A stretch of DNA of 64,000 bases from Rhinopomastus cyanomelas (GCA_013400115.1 VXBP01003601.1:272160-336159); one strand, 5' to 3'. Counted from the stretch's first letter, positions 32,889 to 43,911 are shown. Notes: generated from the letters alone by a model not told the origin. A program made the numbers and translations.

Positions 32889-33654
32889 TCACAGAGCTCT
32901 GGAGCGGAGCCAGAGAAAGGCAACGAGGCTGGAGAAAAGGTCCTGTGAAGAGCAGCTGAGGGAACTGGGGTTATTTAGTCAACAGGAGACCTTCTTGCTC
33001 CCTGCAGCTACCTACAAGGAGGTTGGAGCGAGGTGGTGCTGGTCTCTTCTCCCAAATTACTGATGATGGGATGAGGGGAGATGGCCTCAAGTTGCATCAG
33101 GGGAGGTTTAGATTGGATCTTAGGAAGAATCACAGAACATGAGAAAATGTAAGGGACCTCCAAAGATCATCCAGTCCAATCCCCCTGCCACAGCAGGATT
33201 CCCTAGATCCAGTCACACAGGAACGTGTCCAGGTGGGTTTGAAACATCTCCAGAGAAGGAGACTCCATAACCCCCTGGGCAGCCCCTTCCAGGACTCTGT
33301 CACCCTCACTGGGAACAAGTTCCTTCTCACACTGACATGGACCCTCCTCTGTCCCAGCTGACACCTGCTGCCCCTTGTCCTGTCACTAGGTGCCCCTGAG
33401 CAGAGCCTGGCTCCATCCTGCTGACACCCACCCTTCACATATTGATCAACATTAAGTTCTTTCCTGAGAGGGTGGTTGGGCACTGGAACAGGCTGCCCAG
33501 GGAGGTGCTGGAGTTTCCATCCCTGGAAGGGTTTAAAAAACAAGTAGCTAGAGCTCTTGAGGTCTAGGGGTCAGGGTGCTGTTGGGAGAGGGCTGGGCTT
33601 GGTGATGCTGGAGGTCCTCTCCAGCCAGGACAGTTCTGTGGTTCTATGATTCTA
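32889..33654 (+). mobile_element. CR1 type D, sense, split by a type A insertion
   Basis: Host runs 32889-33128 (CTTCACAGAGCTCTGG to ATCTTAGGAAGAA) and 33454-33654 (AAGTTCTTTCCTGAGAGG to GTTCTATGATTC). Joining the edges restores the usual AGGAAGAAGTTCTTTCC wording. The type D 3' end reads GGTCCTCTCCAGCCAGG. Confidence 0.9.
33129..33453 (-). mobile_element. CR1 type A nested in type D
   Basis: Complete antisense insertion TCACAGAACATGAG to TATTGATCAACATT, ~325 bp, one 3' unit. Duplication at the ends is at most two or three bases (AA). Shows type A inserted after type D. Confidence 0.92.
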
Positions 33655-33979
33655 TTTGCAGACCAACAGACATCCTGAGACCCCAGCAGTGCTGACTTAA
33701 ACCTCTGGATTTTTATGTTTGCATTAGTGGCCCTGAGCAGGAAAAAGGGTGAGACAGGAAAAAAAGGAAATGAATTAAATTTCTCTCTCCTGGAGCAATG
33801 AAATTCAATGCAAGGACACTACTGTTGTTTCATGTTTAACTTTATAGAGAAAATATTTCTCTTGCTTCTTCTGTCCTGCTACCAAGAAGAATTTACAATC
33901 CATCAGAAGCCTTTTGCTAGCAGCTGGTTTACTCTTGAATATCTGGCTTTAATGTCACTGGGCTAGAAGTTTTTGGTTT
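33655..33979. other. Single-copy DNA, nothing recognised
   Basis: AT-rich at 33760-33860. No gene seen. Confidence 0.4.
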
Positions 33980-34178
33980 AAGAAGGACCTTCTTCCCAGT
34001 GAGGGTGATGGAGCGCTGGAAGGGGCTGCCCAGGGGGGTGGTGCAGTCTCCTCCTCTGGAAATGTCTAAAACCCACCTGGACATGTTCTTGTGCGACTTG
34101 GTCTAGGTGATCCTCTTGTGGCAGGGGTTGGACTGGATGGTCTTTTGGAGGTCCCTTCCAATCCTTGATGTTCTGTGA
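33980..34178 (+). mobile_element. CR1 type A, ~200 bp
   Basis: AAGAAGGACCTTCTTCCC to TTGATGTTCTGTG, one 3' unit. Confidence 0.92.
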
Positions 34179-35661
34179 AGATCAGCATCCCCTCGGAACC
34201 CCGAAGGCGACACGTGTGGCGTCTCAGTCACATCCAGCGTTACTTCTTCTTGCCTGCATTTACTCCTGACCCAACCATTTCCAATTAGAGACTGGTGAGA
34301 TCAAACCTGCTTCATCTCCTTAGTTTTTTTTCCTCCCCACCAACTTTTTCCTCCTCTGCCCCGAATCAAAAGTGCTATTCAGCCCGTGGCCATATGTGAA
34401 CAATCACAGCTTGACACGGGGTACTAATAACACCTACTCCAGCCATCTACTCCTAAATTGGAGCGTTGCCATTGATGTGTGCTAGCGATTGCTCTGGCTT
34501 ATGTAAGTCGCACGTGAGCAGCCGTGGGCACCGCAGGAGAATTAGCGGCTGGCCCCCGATGCCACGAGGCCAGCGGCAGCAGCGGGCTCCTGGCAAATGG
34601 AACAGCAGAGGCCATCTGAGAGCAGAGCCGGGGTCAGGGATCGCCGCTCAGTCTGGTCTCGTAAGTGGCCCTAATGCGCTCCATAAGTATAGATCAGCAG
34701 AGAGGGTCTGAGTCAGCCCCCAGATTCACATTTGTTTTCATTTTTCAGTGGCTTCAGAACACACAGGGGTCATTGAACCCTTCGTGCTGACGCTGTTTAG
34801 CATTCATGGTCTGGAGGAAAATACAGTCCTAACCCCTGACCTTTCATTAGAGCAGAGCACACAGGGGGTTAGAGGTGACGGGGGGGGGAAAAGAAGAGTT
34901 GTTCTCCCTCGGAAAAGTGGCTCCTGTTCAGGGCGCAGGCCTGGCTCGTCATTAGCACGGGATTGTGTTCGCTAATAGGAAAGTTAGAAGGTGCTGCGGC
35001 GCGGAGGGGACGGCAGCGGATTCGTTTTCCTCCAGCACCGCTGCCGTGGCCCCTCGTCCAAGTTTCACACTCGCTGGGAAGACTAAGGGCACGGCTTGTC
35101 GGGATGGGTGTCTGCTGCTCACATCCGAGACGTCTAAGCTGTGAGCGCTGCTGACCGCTCCGCTGACCCTCGGCACCTCATTCCTCAGTTGTCCTCACTC
35201 CATTTGCACCGATGAATATTCTTCTCTCTGTTTTTTCCCCCAACATGAATGAGTTTTCGCTCCCTCTGAGGAAACACGGGCTGCGTTCACCCAGCATTAT
35301 TAAAACAAATCCCACCCATAAATCTCCGTCGGTGTGATGGGAAGTTCAGTGCCGAGTGCTGGAACGAAGGCAGCGGGGTCCTGCGTCCTTCTGCGTGCCA
35401 GCAGGCAGGAGCCTTCTCAAACACTTCACGGGCGCTCCCCACGCCACCTCTTTTATTTCATTTCTCTTCATATTTTCCTCTGCTTTCTCCAGCGCCGTAA
35501 CCGACACCGATGTCAGTTCTCGGTAAACTGCGGCTCCTGGCTGAAGCCTAGAGGTGGACTCGCTCGTTCCGGGGTTTAAACGGCTGCAGGCGGCGCGAGG
35601 GATGGGAGCAGAGGGAGCCCGAGGGATGGGAACGGATTGGAAGACCAACAAAACAGCTACA
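34179..35661. promoter_or_regulatory. Longest single-copy block; candidate conserved element and CpG-rich end
   Basis: No gene recognised. 34380-34720 (GTACTAATAACACC, CCTAAATTGGAGC, CATTGATGTGTGC) looks like conserved non-coding DNA. 35330-35660 is CpG-rich (CAGCGCCGTAACCGACACCG, GGCGGCGCGAGGG), about 25-30 CpGs by eye, and could be part of a CpG island cut by the CR1 insertion at 35662. Promoter activity is inference. Confidence 0.3.
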
Positions 35662-36230
35662 GCACCACGGAGCATTACGGACTGGAAGGGACCTCGAAAG
35701 ATCAGCCAGTCCGACCCCCCGACACAGCAGGACCACCTGGACCAAGTCGCACAGGAACATGTCCAGGTGGGTTTTACATGTCTCCAGAGAAGGAGACTCC
35801 ACAACCTCTCTGGGCAGCCCCTTCCAGTGCTCCATCACCCTCACTGGGAAGAAGGTCCTTCTGATATTTATATGGAACCTCCGGCGTGTCCAGCTCACGC
35901 CCATTGCCCCTTGTCCTGTCACTAGATGACACTGAGAAGAGCCTGGCTCCATCCTCCTGACACCCATCCTTCACATAATTTGTAGAGATTAATGGGGTCA
36001 CTCCTCAGTCTCCTCTTCTCCCAGCTCAAGAGACCCAGCTCCCTCAGCCTTTCCTCATCAGGGAGGTGCTCCACTTCCATCATCATCCTCATTGCTCTAC
36101 ACTGGACTCTCTCCACCAGCTCCAGATCCCTCTTGAACTGAGGGGCCCAGAACTGGACACAACACTCCAGATGTGGTCTCAGTAAGGCAAGGCAGAGGGG
36201 GAGAAGAACCTCTCTCGATCCCCTAACCAG
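35662..36230 (-). mobile_element. CR1 type A, antisense, ~570 bp
   Basis: CACCACGGAGCATTACGG to CTCGATCCCCTAACCAG. ORF2 C-terminal wording spans 35800-36116 with two breaks (near 35920 and 36000). One 3' unit. Confidence 0.92.
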
Positions 36231-36779
36231 TGAATCTTCTACCTCAGCTCTGAACAGAGAGTAGAATTAACCTGATGTCCCAAACCCGTTTCTGTGCCAG
36301 GGCTGACTCTGGAAAGGATGCTGCATCTGAAGCATCCCCCGGGGTTTGCTGGCTCCTTGCTTCTCCCCGCTCCCCAACGTGAGCCTTCTGCGCCAGAGAA
36401 GGCAAGTCCACTCTTCTCTGTACCTGGATGTTGTTAGATGTTTAGGCACCTCTCCAAGGGCCAGGGCAGATATCCAGGGGAAATTAAACCTGCAGCACGT
36501 GGGGAGAAGGTTTCGCCAGAACGAATCTTGCCTAAAACCCATCAGGATGCCATTGCTGATGATACTGCAGAGAGCAGGAGGAGTGTGTTTCTGGGCACAG
36601 TTCAGCTTCAAGTGAGCTCAAAAAAGCCTGTGGATTAGGTAGACATACACGAGTTCTGCTTCACAAAAGGTTATTTGGATGGAGCCAGGGTTGTAGGCTG
36701 CTGGCAAGTTCTTCAGAGGCAGAAGGATCTGTTCATGTTTCATTGGCCTCATTGTGTCTTCCTCCTTCTACTGATGCAG
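36231..36779. other. Single-copy DNA, nothing recognised
   Basis: No supported gene. Confidence 0.45.
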
Positions 36780-36954
36780 ATCACAGAACTTAGGGACTGG
36801 AAGGGACCTTGGAAGATCATCCAGTCCAATCCCCCTGCCAAGCAGGATGCCCTAGACCAAGTCACAAAGGAACATGGCCAGGTGGGTTTTAAACATCTCC
36901 AGAGAAGGAGACTCCACAACCCCCCTGGGCAGCCCCTGCCAGGGCTCTGTCACC
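36780..36954 (-). mobile_element. CR1 type A, antisense, ~175 bp
   Basis: ATCACAGAACTTAGGG to CAGGGCTCTGTCACC, one 3' unit. Confidence 0.92.
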
Positions 36955-36974
36955 AGTTGTACTGAGTGATCAAT

Positions 36975-37188
36975 TGACACCATGAATGTTGATCAATATG
37001 TGAAGGGTGGGGGTCAGGAGGATGGAGCCAGGCTCTGCTCAGGGGCATCTAATGACAGGACAAGGGGCAGTGGGTGGGAGGTTCCACATCAATATCTAAA
37101 AGAACTTCTTCACAGTGAGGGTGACAGAGCACTGGAACAGGCTTCCCAGGAGAGCTGTGGTGTCTCCTTCCGTTCAAAACCCATCTTC
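36975..37188 (+). mobile_element. CR1 type A, sense, without 3' tail
   Basis: GACACCATGAATGTTGATC to CCGTTCAAAACCCATC. The tail is absent. It stands 20 bp from an antisense copy, so the pair resembles a 5'-inverted LINE insertion, except that the two halves overlap by ~80 bp of consensus. Confidence 0.85.
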
Positions 37189-37189
37189 T

Positions 37190-37665
37190 TAGAGAAGAAG
37201 TCGCATCAGGAGAGACTGAGGGAGCTGGGAGAGTTTAGTTTGGAGAAGAGGAGGGTGAGGGAGCTGGGCAGGTTTCACTTGGAGAAGGGGAGGCCCTACC
37301 TACAGCTACCTGAAGGGAGGTTGTAGAGAGGTGGATGTTGGCCTCTTCTCCTTAGTAACTACTGACAAAACCAGGGGAAATGATCTGAAGTTGAGGCAGG
37401 GGAGGTCTGGGTTGGAAGAAATCCTTTACAGAAAGAGTGGTTGGGCACTGGAAGGGCGTTTCCGGGGAGGTGGTTGAGTCCCCATCCCTGGAGATATCTA
37501 AGAACCATGTAGCCATGGTGCTCCACACTCTGCTCTAGTGGCAGGGATGGAGGGGGTCAGTTTGTGTTTGTTGATCCATCAGGCATTAAGGTGTTTTGCT
37601 GGTGTGGGTCTGGTTGGACTCTGTGATCCAGGAGGTCCTTTCCAAGCAGGATTGTTCTGTGATTC
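37190..37665 (+). mobile_element. CR1 type D, sense, ~475 bp
   Basis: GAAGTCGCATCAGGAGAGAC to TTCTGTGATTC, including CTACCTGAAGGGAGGTTG and GGTCCTTTCCAAGCAGG. The LRELG...FSLEKRR segment occurs twice (37209-37290), an internal duplication. Confidence 0.85.
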
Positions 37666-37746
37666 AGTCTAGGGGATCCTGCCATGAGGGGAAGATTGGA
37701 CTGGATCATCTCTTGAGGCCTCTTCCAACCCCGAAGGTTCTGAGAT
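37666..37746 (+). mobile_element. CR1 type A single unit after type D
   Basis: AGTCTAGGGGATCCTGCC to AAGGTTCTGAGATC follows the type D end directly. Confidence 0.82.
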
Positions 37747-38239
37747 CAGTCCGTGCTGCCTGCAGCAGGTATTTTAAAGCACCCAGTCAGAACCCCTCGA
37801 AGAATCACCATCTCCATGGCACAACCCATCATTCAGGGTGCCCCAATTTTAAAAGATGGGGGTTATTTAGAGCGAAATGTATTCGGGGTGTTTGTTAATT
37901 GCAGCAGGATCCTTTCCTTCCCTCTTCTGGTGGCCAAAGCAATGAGGCAGAGAGGCAGAGATGTTGAAATCCGTGGCTGGGTGTGCCGGGACAGCCCCGC
38001 TCTGGTGCGGTCACGCTGCTCTGTTGAGCAACTGGGAGCGCAGGAACCCGACCAGTGTGATTTACGCAAGTGTTTCCAGTGAGAGCTGGGAGCTATAAAT
38101 GCAGACACCGGGATGGGGTGAAATGCTGGTGTCCTCAGTCAGGCTGCAGCTCGGCTGAAAGTTGCTGAGTGTGAAGTAGGCAGCGAGAACTGCATCCTGT
38201 GGGTTTTCACACCAGTTTGAGTTTGGAAGGATTCGTGTG
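37747..38239. other. Single-copy DNA, nothing recognised
   Basis: No supported gene or repeat. Confidence 0.45.
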
Positions 38240-38765
38240 AAGAGCCGCAGAGATGGTGAAGGGAGGGGAGCATCTCCCTGCTGAGGAGAGGCTGAGGGAG
38301 CTGGGGCTCTTCAGCTGGGAGAAACAGAGACTGAGGGGTGACCCCATGGATGTTGATCAATATGGGAAGGGTGAGTGTCAGGAGGATGGAGCTCAGGGGC
38401 ACCTAGTGATAGGACAAGGGGCAGTGGGTGTGAGCTGGAACAGAGGAGGTTCCACATCAATGTGAGAAGGACCTTCTTCCCAGGGAGGGTGACAGAGCCC
38501 TGGCAGGGGCTGCCCAGGAGGGTTGTGGAGTCTCCTTCTCTGGCGATGTTTAAAACCCTCTTGTGCATGTTCCTGTGTGACTGGATCTAGGGGATCCTGC
38601 TGTAGCAGGGGGATTGGACTGGATGATCTTTCAGGGTCCCTTCCAATCCCTAATGTTTTGTGATTCTGTGGTTCTTGTGCAACTGGATCTAGTAGATCCT
38701 GCTGTGGCAGGGGGATTGGAGTGGATGATCTGTGGAGGTCCCGTCCAACCCCTAATGTTCTGTGG
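38240..38765 (+). mobile_element. CR1 type A, ~525 bp, two 3' units with 102-bp spacing
   Basis: AAGAGCCGCAGAGATGG to CCCTAATGTTCTGTGG. ORF2 reading is open at 38253-38400 except for the loss of CAGGCTCTGCT near 38391. Here the first unit keeps its full tail (TTTTGTGATTCTGTGG) before the second begins with TTCTTGTGCAACTGG, so the repeat is longer than the usual 76 bp. Confidence 0.92.
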
Positions 38766-39572
38766 TCCTGCATGATAGGCAGCATTAGAACTGGTCTGTT
38801 TATGACAAAAAGATGCTTGTGAGCTTCTGGATTGCACTCATCAGGTCATCTGCACTCACCTCATGGTGGGTTTCTAGGAATAAACCTTGTTCACCAGAGC
38901 TGGTCAGGGTCCCCTTTCTCTAGCAGCCTCAACCAAGCCTCGAGGTGCTGGTTCCCAGCCCTTATTGTACGACAAAGCTGCTCTATTTCATTCTCTCCCT
39001 TGCCCGACTCTTAGCCCCAGCCCTGGCCTTGCCACAGATGTAAAAAGTTCTGGATGTCTTTGGAGCCTGGAGAGCAAATGTTTTCCTTGGAAAGGGTGGA
39101 GGGGGAAGGGGTGGATGGAGATGCTCAGCAAACCCATCCATTTAGGGAATAATCCCAGCATCACTGTAAACAGTGAACATTCTTGCACCAGTCGTTCTGT
39201 GACAGACTATTTCACATCGAAAACTCCTTTCCCCACCCCTCCTCTCCAACATTTTCCTACCAGACACAAGGGAAAACAACCTTCCACCACTACTTCTGTG
39301 TCTGTTTCCAGGATTTATTTATTTTCCCAGGCTCCAGAGGTTCTAAACAGGTCTTAGTCCCCTTGAGCTTGCAGGTTGTGTGATGTGAGGAGGTCTGAGT
39401 CACCCGAGGGAGCGGTCGCACCCACCATGTGCTAAACCTGTGGGCAGCAAACCCTTCCCTCCTGCGTGAGCAGGGGTGAGCTCTCCCAGGTTCAAGACCT
39501 GGAATAAGACTGTGGTGGTCAAAAGCCTTCCTGGATCTCCCCACCCAGCTCTGCCCGTTGTTCTGGTTACAC
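38766..39572. other. Single-copy DNA, nothing recognised
   Basis: A 156-codon plus ORF (38887-39357) has no recognisable domain, no good start context and composition like its surroundings; judged chance. Confidence 0.4.
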
Positions 39573-40318
39573 TGAATCACAGGACAGAGGGTGTTGGAAG
39601 GGACTTCTGGAAAGCATCTAGTTAAACCCCCCCTTGCCAGAGCAGGATGCCCTAGAGCAGATCCCATGGGATCATGTCCAGGTGGGTTTTTAATCTCTCC
39701 AGAGAAGGAGAATTCACAATCTCCTTGGGCAGCCTGTGCCAGGGCTCTGTCATCCTCCAAGCAAGGAAGCTTTTCTTCATGGTCAGGTAGATCTTCCTGT
39801 GCTCCAGTTTGTGCCTGCTGCCTCTCATCCTGCTACTGGGCACCACTGAAAAGAATCTGTCCCCATCCCCTGACCTTTAGAGATTAATAAGCAGTGAGAG
39901 GATCCCCTCTCAGCCATCTCTTCTCTCAGCTGCTCCCCATCAGAGAGGTACCTCATGACCTTCATAGCCCCTCTACTGGTGTCTCTCCAGCAGTTCCTTG
40001 TCTCTCTTCATGGAATCACAGAACATTAGGGATTAGAAGTGACCTCAAAAGATCATCTCCTGGGGAGCCCATGACTGGACATAAGACTCTATATTTGGCC
40101 TGTCTAGAGCAGAGTAGAGGGAGAGGAGAACCTCCCTGACCTGTGGCTACACTCCTCTTCACACACCCCAGGAGATCACTGGTCATTTGGGCTACAAGGG
40201 GTGCACAGTTACCTTTTCTACCGTGACCCCTGGGTCCTTTCCCACAGAGCCAACTGATATTGATGCCTGGATAGATGCTGCTAAATCCTACCTCTTTTCC
40301 TGCACTTATCTTCAGGCC
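39573..40318 (-). mobile_element. CR1 type E (older group), ~750 bp, interrupted
   Basis: TGAATCACAGGACAGAGG to TCCTGCACTTATCTTCAGG. Antisense, more diverged than type A, with CACCACTGAAAAGAATCTG and TGGTGTCTCTCCAGCAGTTC. A type A scrap interrupts it at 40011-40056. Confidence 0.88.
40011..40056 (-). mobile_element. Nested ultra-short CR1 type A tail, ~46 bp
   Basis: TGGAATCACAGAACATTAGG to AAAAGATCAT inside the type E element; host reads CTCTTCA before and CTCCTGGGGAGCCC after. TCAT occurs on both sides, a possible 4-bp target duplication. Confidence 0.82.
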
Positions 40319-40460
40319 ATCTAATCTATGACATCTGAGCAAGGCTTTGGAGCAGATGTGATGGAGATCTTAGCCTGGGGCGTTTAGCTTCCCCCTCTGT
40401 AACTAGCCATGAGCAGTGCAGGGCTGGCTGGATCTGTGGGGCTACTTCTAGTCTCAAAAG

Positions 40461-40680
40461 AATCACCGGGTTGGAAGAGACTTTGAAAGAAAATCCAGTC
40501 CCATCCCCCTGCCAGAGCAGGATCCCCCAGATCTAGTCATTGGGGATTGGAAGGGACCTCGAAAGAAAATCCAGTCCCATCCCCCTGCCAGAGCAGGATC
40601 CCCCAGATCCAGTCATTGGGGATTGGAAGGTACCTCGAAAGATCACCCAGTCCAATCCCCCTGCCAGAGCAGGATCCCTT
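40461..40680 (-). mobile_element. CR1 type A tail with three tandem 3' units
   Basis: Antisense. Unit junctions (GTCATTGGGG) are 76 bp apart (40536, 40612). The two outer-tail units share the private change GAAAGAAAATCCAG for GAAAGATCATCCAG; the third does not. Ends at AGAGCAGGATCCC, so almost nothing upstream of the array is present. Confidence 0.92.
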
Positions 40681-41553
40681 CAGAACAAGCAGTGGTGCTG
40701 TGAATGGTGGCAGCTCTGGCTTTCCTGCCTCCATTCTTTGGGTTTACACTTTCCTGAGAGGTCTATGGGGCTACTAAGTCACAGCAATCAAACCTTTGAT
40801 ATGGAGCCTGGCCAGGTGGCCAGTGAAGTGGGGCAGTGCCAGGCTCAGAGGGGTGACGGGTCAGCTCGGAGCTTTGGGCTGGCTGGAAGGATGCTCCAAG
40901 AGGAAGGTGTAACTAGCCACAGCATCTCACCAGGGTGCAAAAATCAAACGGTCTGACCAGCAGCAAAGCTCTTTGTTGCCCTCTGCAGGGACGAGAACAA
41001 GGAACCACCTTCTGCAGAGGGAACAAAATGGGAAAAGGGACAGGGGGAAAAATTAAATCAAGAGGGGTGGTTGGAGGAGTCTCGAAAGGATATACAGCCG
41101 TGGCAGTAAATCTTGGCGTGTTCCTGGTCCTCTAAGAGCCCTTCCATTGTCCCGTGATTTATGCAGCAGGCTGTATTTTAAAGGATTGATGTGTTTTATG
41201 CTTCAGAAAGGTAAAGGAAGAGGTGGGGAAGGGGGTGGCTGTGTGCATGTCCCTTTCTCGTGAGCTCTCCTGGAGGAGACAGTGTGGGCTTTGCTGGGAA
41301 GATGTGGCTTTGGTTGTGCTCGTATCTGAAACAAGGGTTGTCCATCACAAAGTCATGGAAAATGGATTTGTTCCTGCTGCACGAAAGGACTGATCCTGTG
41401 GCACGGGCTGGGATGGAAATCACTTGCACAGAAGGCAGTGCTGTTGTGTGTGGAGGCTGTGGGGAAGGTTCTGGTCCAGTTTTCCTGAAGGATCCCTGGA
41501 AAACCACAGTGTGTTTTTATTCTGCCTCACTGCAGTTACTCTCAAATTGCAAA
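40681..41553. other. Single-copy DNA, nothing recognised
   Basis: No supported gene or repeat. Confidence 0.45.
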
Positions 41554-41621
41554 CACAGAGAACATTAGGGGTGGGAAGGGACCTGAAAGAGCATCTAGTC
41601 CAATGCCCCTGCCAGAGCAGC
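41554..41621 (-). mobile_element. CR1 type A tail, antisense, ~68 bp
   Basis: ACAGAGAACATTAGGGG to TGCCAGAGCAGC. Confidence 0.85.
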
Positions 41622-41806
41622 TGAAATAACCCACAGGCAGAGGGGAACTCATTAGGTAGAAAGCAAAGCTAGAAGCAGAGCTCCGTTAGCAAAGTACCTT
41701 CCTCTGCTGTCTCAGCTTTTCAAAGCTGATGGGGTGATAGCTTCTCGTTGCAGTCTTCACAGGTTCCCTCACAGATGCTGCCCCTCAGGCCAATGACTGA
41801 GGGGAT

Positions 41807-42140
41807 ATAGAATCAGAGAGTCATCCTGGCTGGAAAGGACCTTCAGCATCATCAGGCCCAGCCCTCAGCCCAGTATCTCCCTAACCTCTAGACCATGGCC
41901 TCTCCCCTTCCATAGAACCATCCTGGCTGGAAAGGACCTCCAGCATCATCAAGACCAGCCCTCATCCCAACATCTCCCCAAACCTAGACCTCAAGTGCTC
42001 TATCTACTTGGTTTTTAAACACCTCCAGGAATGGGGACTCCACCATCTCCCTGGGCAGCCTGTTCCAGCACCCAACCACTCTCTCAGGAAAGAGCTTCTT
42101 CCCAATCTAAACCTCCCCTGATGCAACTCAAAACCATAGG
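41807..42140 (-). mobile_element. CR1 type D, antisense, with duplicated 3' end
   Basis: The tail module CATCCTGGCTGGAAAGGACC occurs twice, at 41822 and 41919 (97 bp apart), then the element continues through CACCTCCAGGAATGGGG to TCTAAACCTCCCCTGATGC. Tandem 3' modules are thus not limited to type A. Confidence 0.9.
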
Positions 42141-42677
42141 TCAGCCAGCCAGCAAATGTCCAGCCCCCACGAGGCTGTTTGCTCTCGTTTTCAGTTTCCA
42201 GATTCTCTCACTTCTGATTGTTTCTACTGCACTTTCTGTCGATACCCACTGAAAACGAGCATTGGTCACTCTTTGGAAGACTTGGTGCATTCCATGTTCC
42301 TTGAATATTCTCCCCCTTCTACAAACCCAAATGTCTTCTCAAGCCCCTTAAGCCTTGCTGGGTACTTCTGGCTTCTGCCACTCCCAAACCTCAGGGCCAT
42401 GTAGTCTGTGCTGAGTGAGGAGCTCAGGTGGCCACCTCCAGGAGCTGCAGCACAGATTGTATTTAGATTAATCCATCAGGCTGAGGTATTTTCCATGTAA
42501 TTCTGTCCTGGAACATGAGGAGGGGGGAAACATTAGGATAAACAAGGGGGATGTGGGGGGAAATCCACACCAGCAGGTCTGTAGCTTTTGGCTGACCCTG
42601 TTGCCCCAGTAGCTAACAGCAGAGCTCCCAGTGCCTTCTGTGGGTGGGTGAGTACTGGACCAGTAGAACAGAGGTGC
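42141..42677. other. Single-copy DNA, nothing recognised
   Basis: No supported gene. Confidence 0.45.
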
Positions 42678-42764
42678 GGTGCTGGGCGACCTGGTTTAGG
42701 GGTGAACCTGTAGAGCTGATGGTGGTTGATGGTTGGGCTTTTCTAACCTGAATGATTCTATGAC
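42678..42764 (+). mobile_element. CR1 type B tail
   Basis: GTGCTGGGCGACCTGG to CCTGAATGATTCTATG. Confidence 0.85.
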
Positions 42765-42957
42765 TGCAGCCAATTCCTCCCACGTTCAGGTCACCCTCTG
42801 TCACAACAACCTAATGAACATGAAAACCAAGTTGTTTCCTTTTTTTAATATGTGGAATTCCCTCAAAAATGAAGGAAGCTGCAATTTCAAGGCAGGATCT
42901 GCTGCAAGGAAACACTGCAGTTAGAGATCCTCTGCATGTTAGATCAATGCGATCTGA

Positions 42958-43175
42958 AACATCAATGTGAGAAGGACCTTCTTCCCAGTCAGGGTGATGG
43001 AGCACTGCAAGGGGCTGCCCAGGTAGGTTGTGGAGTCTCCTTCTCTGGAGATGTTTAAAACCTGCCTGGATGTGTTTCTGTGTGACTTGGTCTAGGTGAT
43101 CCTGCTGTGTCAGGGGGATTGGACTGGATGATCTTTTGAGGTCCCTTCCAATCCCTCGTGTTCTGTGAGTCTGTG
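42958..43175 (+). mobile_element. CR1 type A, ~218 bp
   Basis: ACATCAATGTGAGAAGG to CGTGTTCTGTGAGTCTGTG, one 3' unit. Confidence 0.92.
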
Positions 43176-43911
43176 ACAGCAGCAGGGAGAGGCAAAGCTG
43201 ATGAATTACTGATTATACGAGGTGAAGAATAGCACAGCCTAAAAAACCACAGTGGAGGTTTGCTGGGAGGAGGGAGAGGAACCGAGGAGTTGGCCGGCTC
43301 CTTCTCTTCTGCCTGGAGCTGCTGCTCGGTCCCTGAAGTTGCCAGCTTGCCTGCTTGCTGGCTTGGCAGGGTTCTGTGGGGAGATGTGCAAACTGCAGCT
43401 TGTGGGAGTGGGGCGGAGGAACACAGAAACTAGACTAGTGTGGAAGAAGAGCATCTAACCTCACAAAATCAGTTTTTAACCTGGAACTGCCAGGCCTGGT
43501 TAAGGAGAAGGATTGGCTCCTTGTAACTTTAATCACACTTGAAGCAGTTACCCTATTAAGCCTCGTTTATTCCGTGATTCCATTAGCAGCCTTGATCCGT
43601 GTCTGCAGCTCTTCCCCGCGTTAGGGGCTCTGTAACGTGGGTGGCTGCGCGGTGGGAGGGAGCCCTCTGCTCGGCGCTGCCTGGAGCAGCCGCCGGAGCC
43701 TGGTGCCGCCCTGGGAAGTGGCCACTGGGCAAGAGGACCGGCAGGAGAAGCCAGCGCTGCTTGGCTGGCTGGGACAGTCACACCTTTCCATAACCGTCCT
43801 GGAAGCGCTGAGTTTAGCTGGCCAGTGGTCACGGGAAGCAGAAGTTGCCTGGTTTGGGCTGAGCCAGAAGCACCGCAAAGGACAGGAATGCAGGAGATGT
43901 TTTGATGCCTC
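43176..43911. other. Single-copy DNA, GC-richer at 43600-43780
   Basis: No gene recognised. Scattered CpGs at 43600-43700. Overlapping long ORFs on both strands (43548-44412) reflect high GC and few stops. Confidence 0.4.

Noticed and set aside
38887..39357. 156-codon plus ORF
   Set aside because: No recognised motif, an overlapping second open frame, and composition like the surrounding intergenic DNA.
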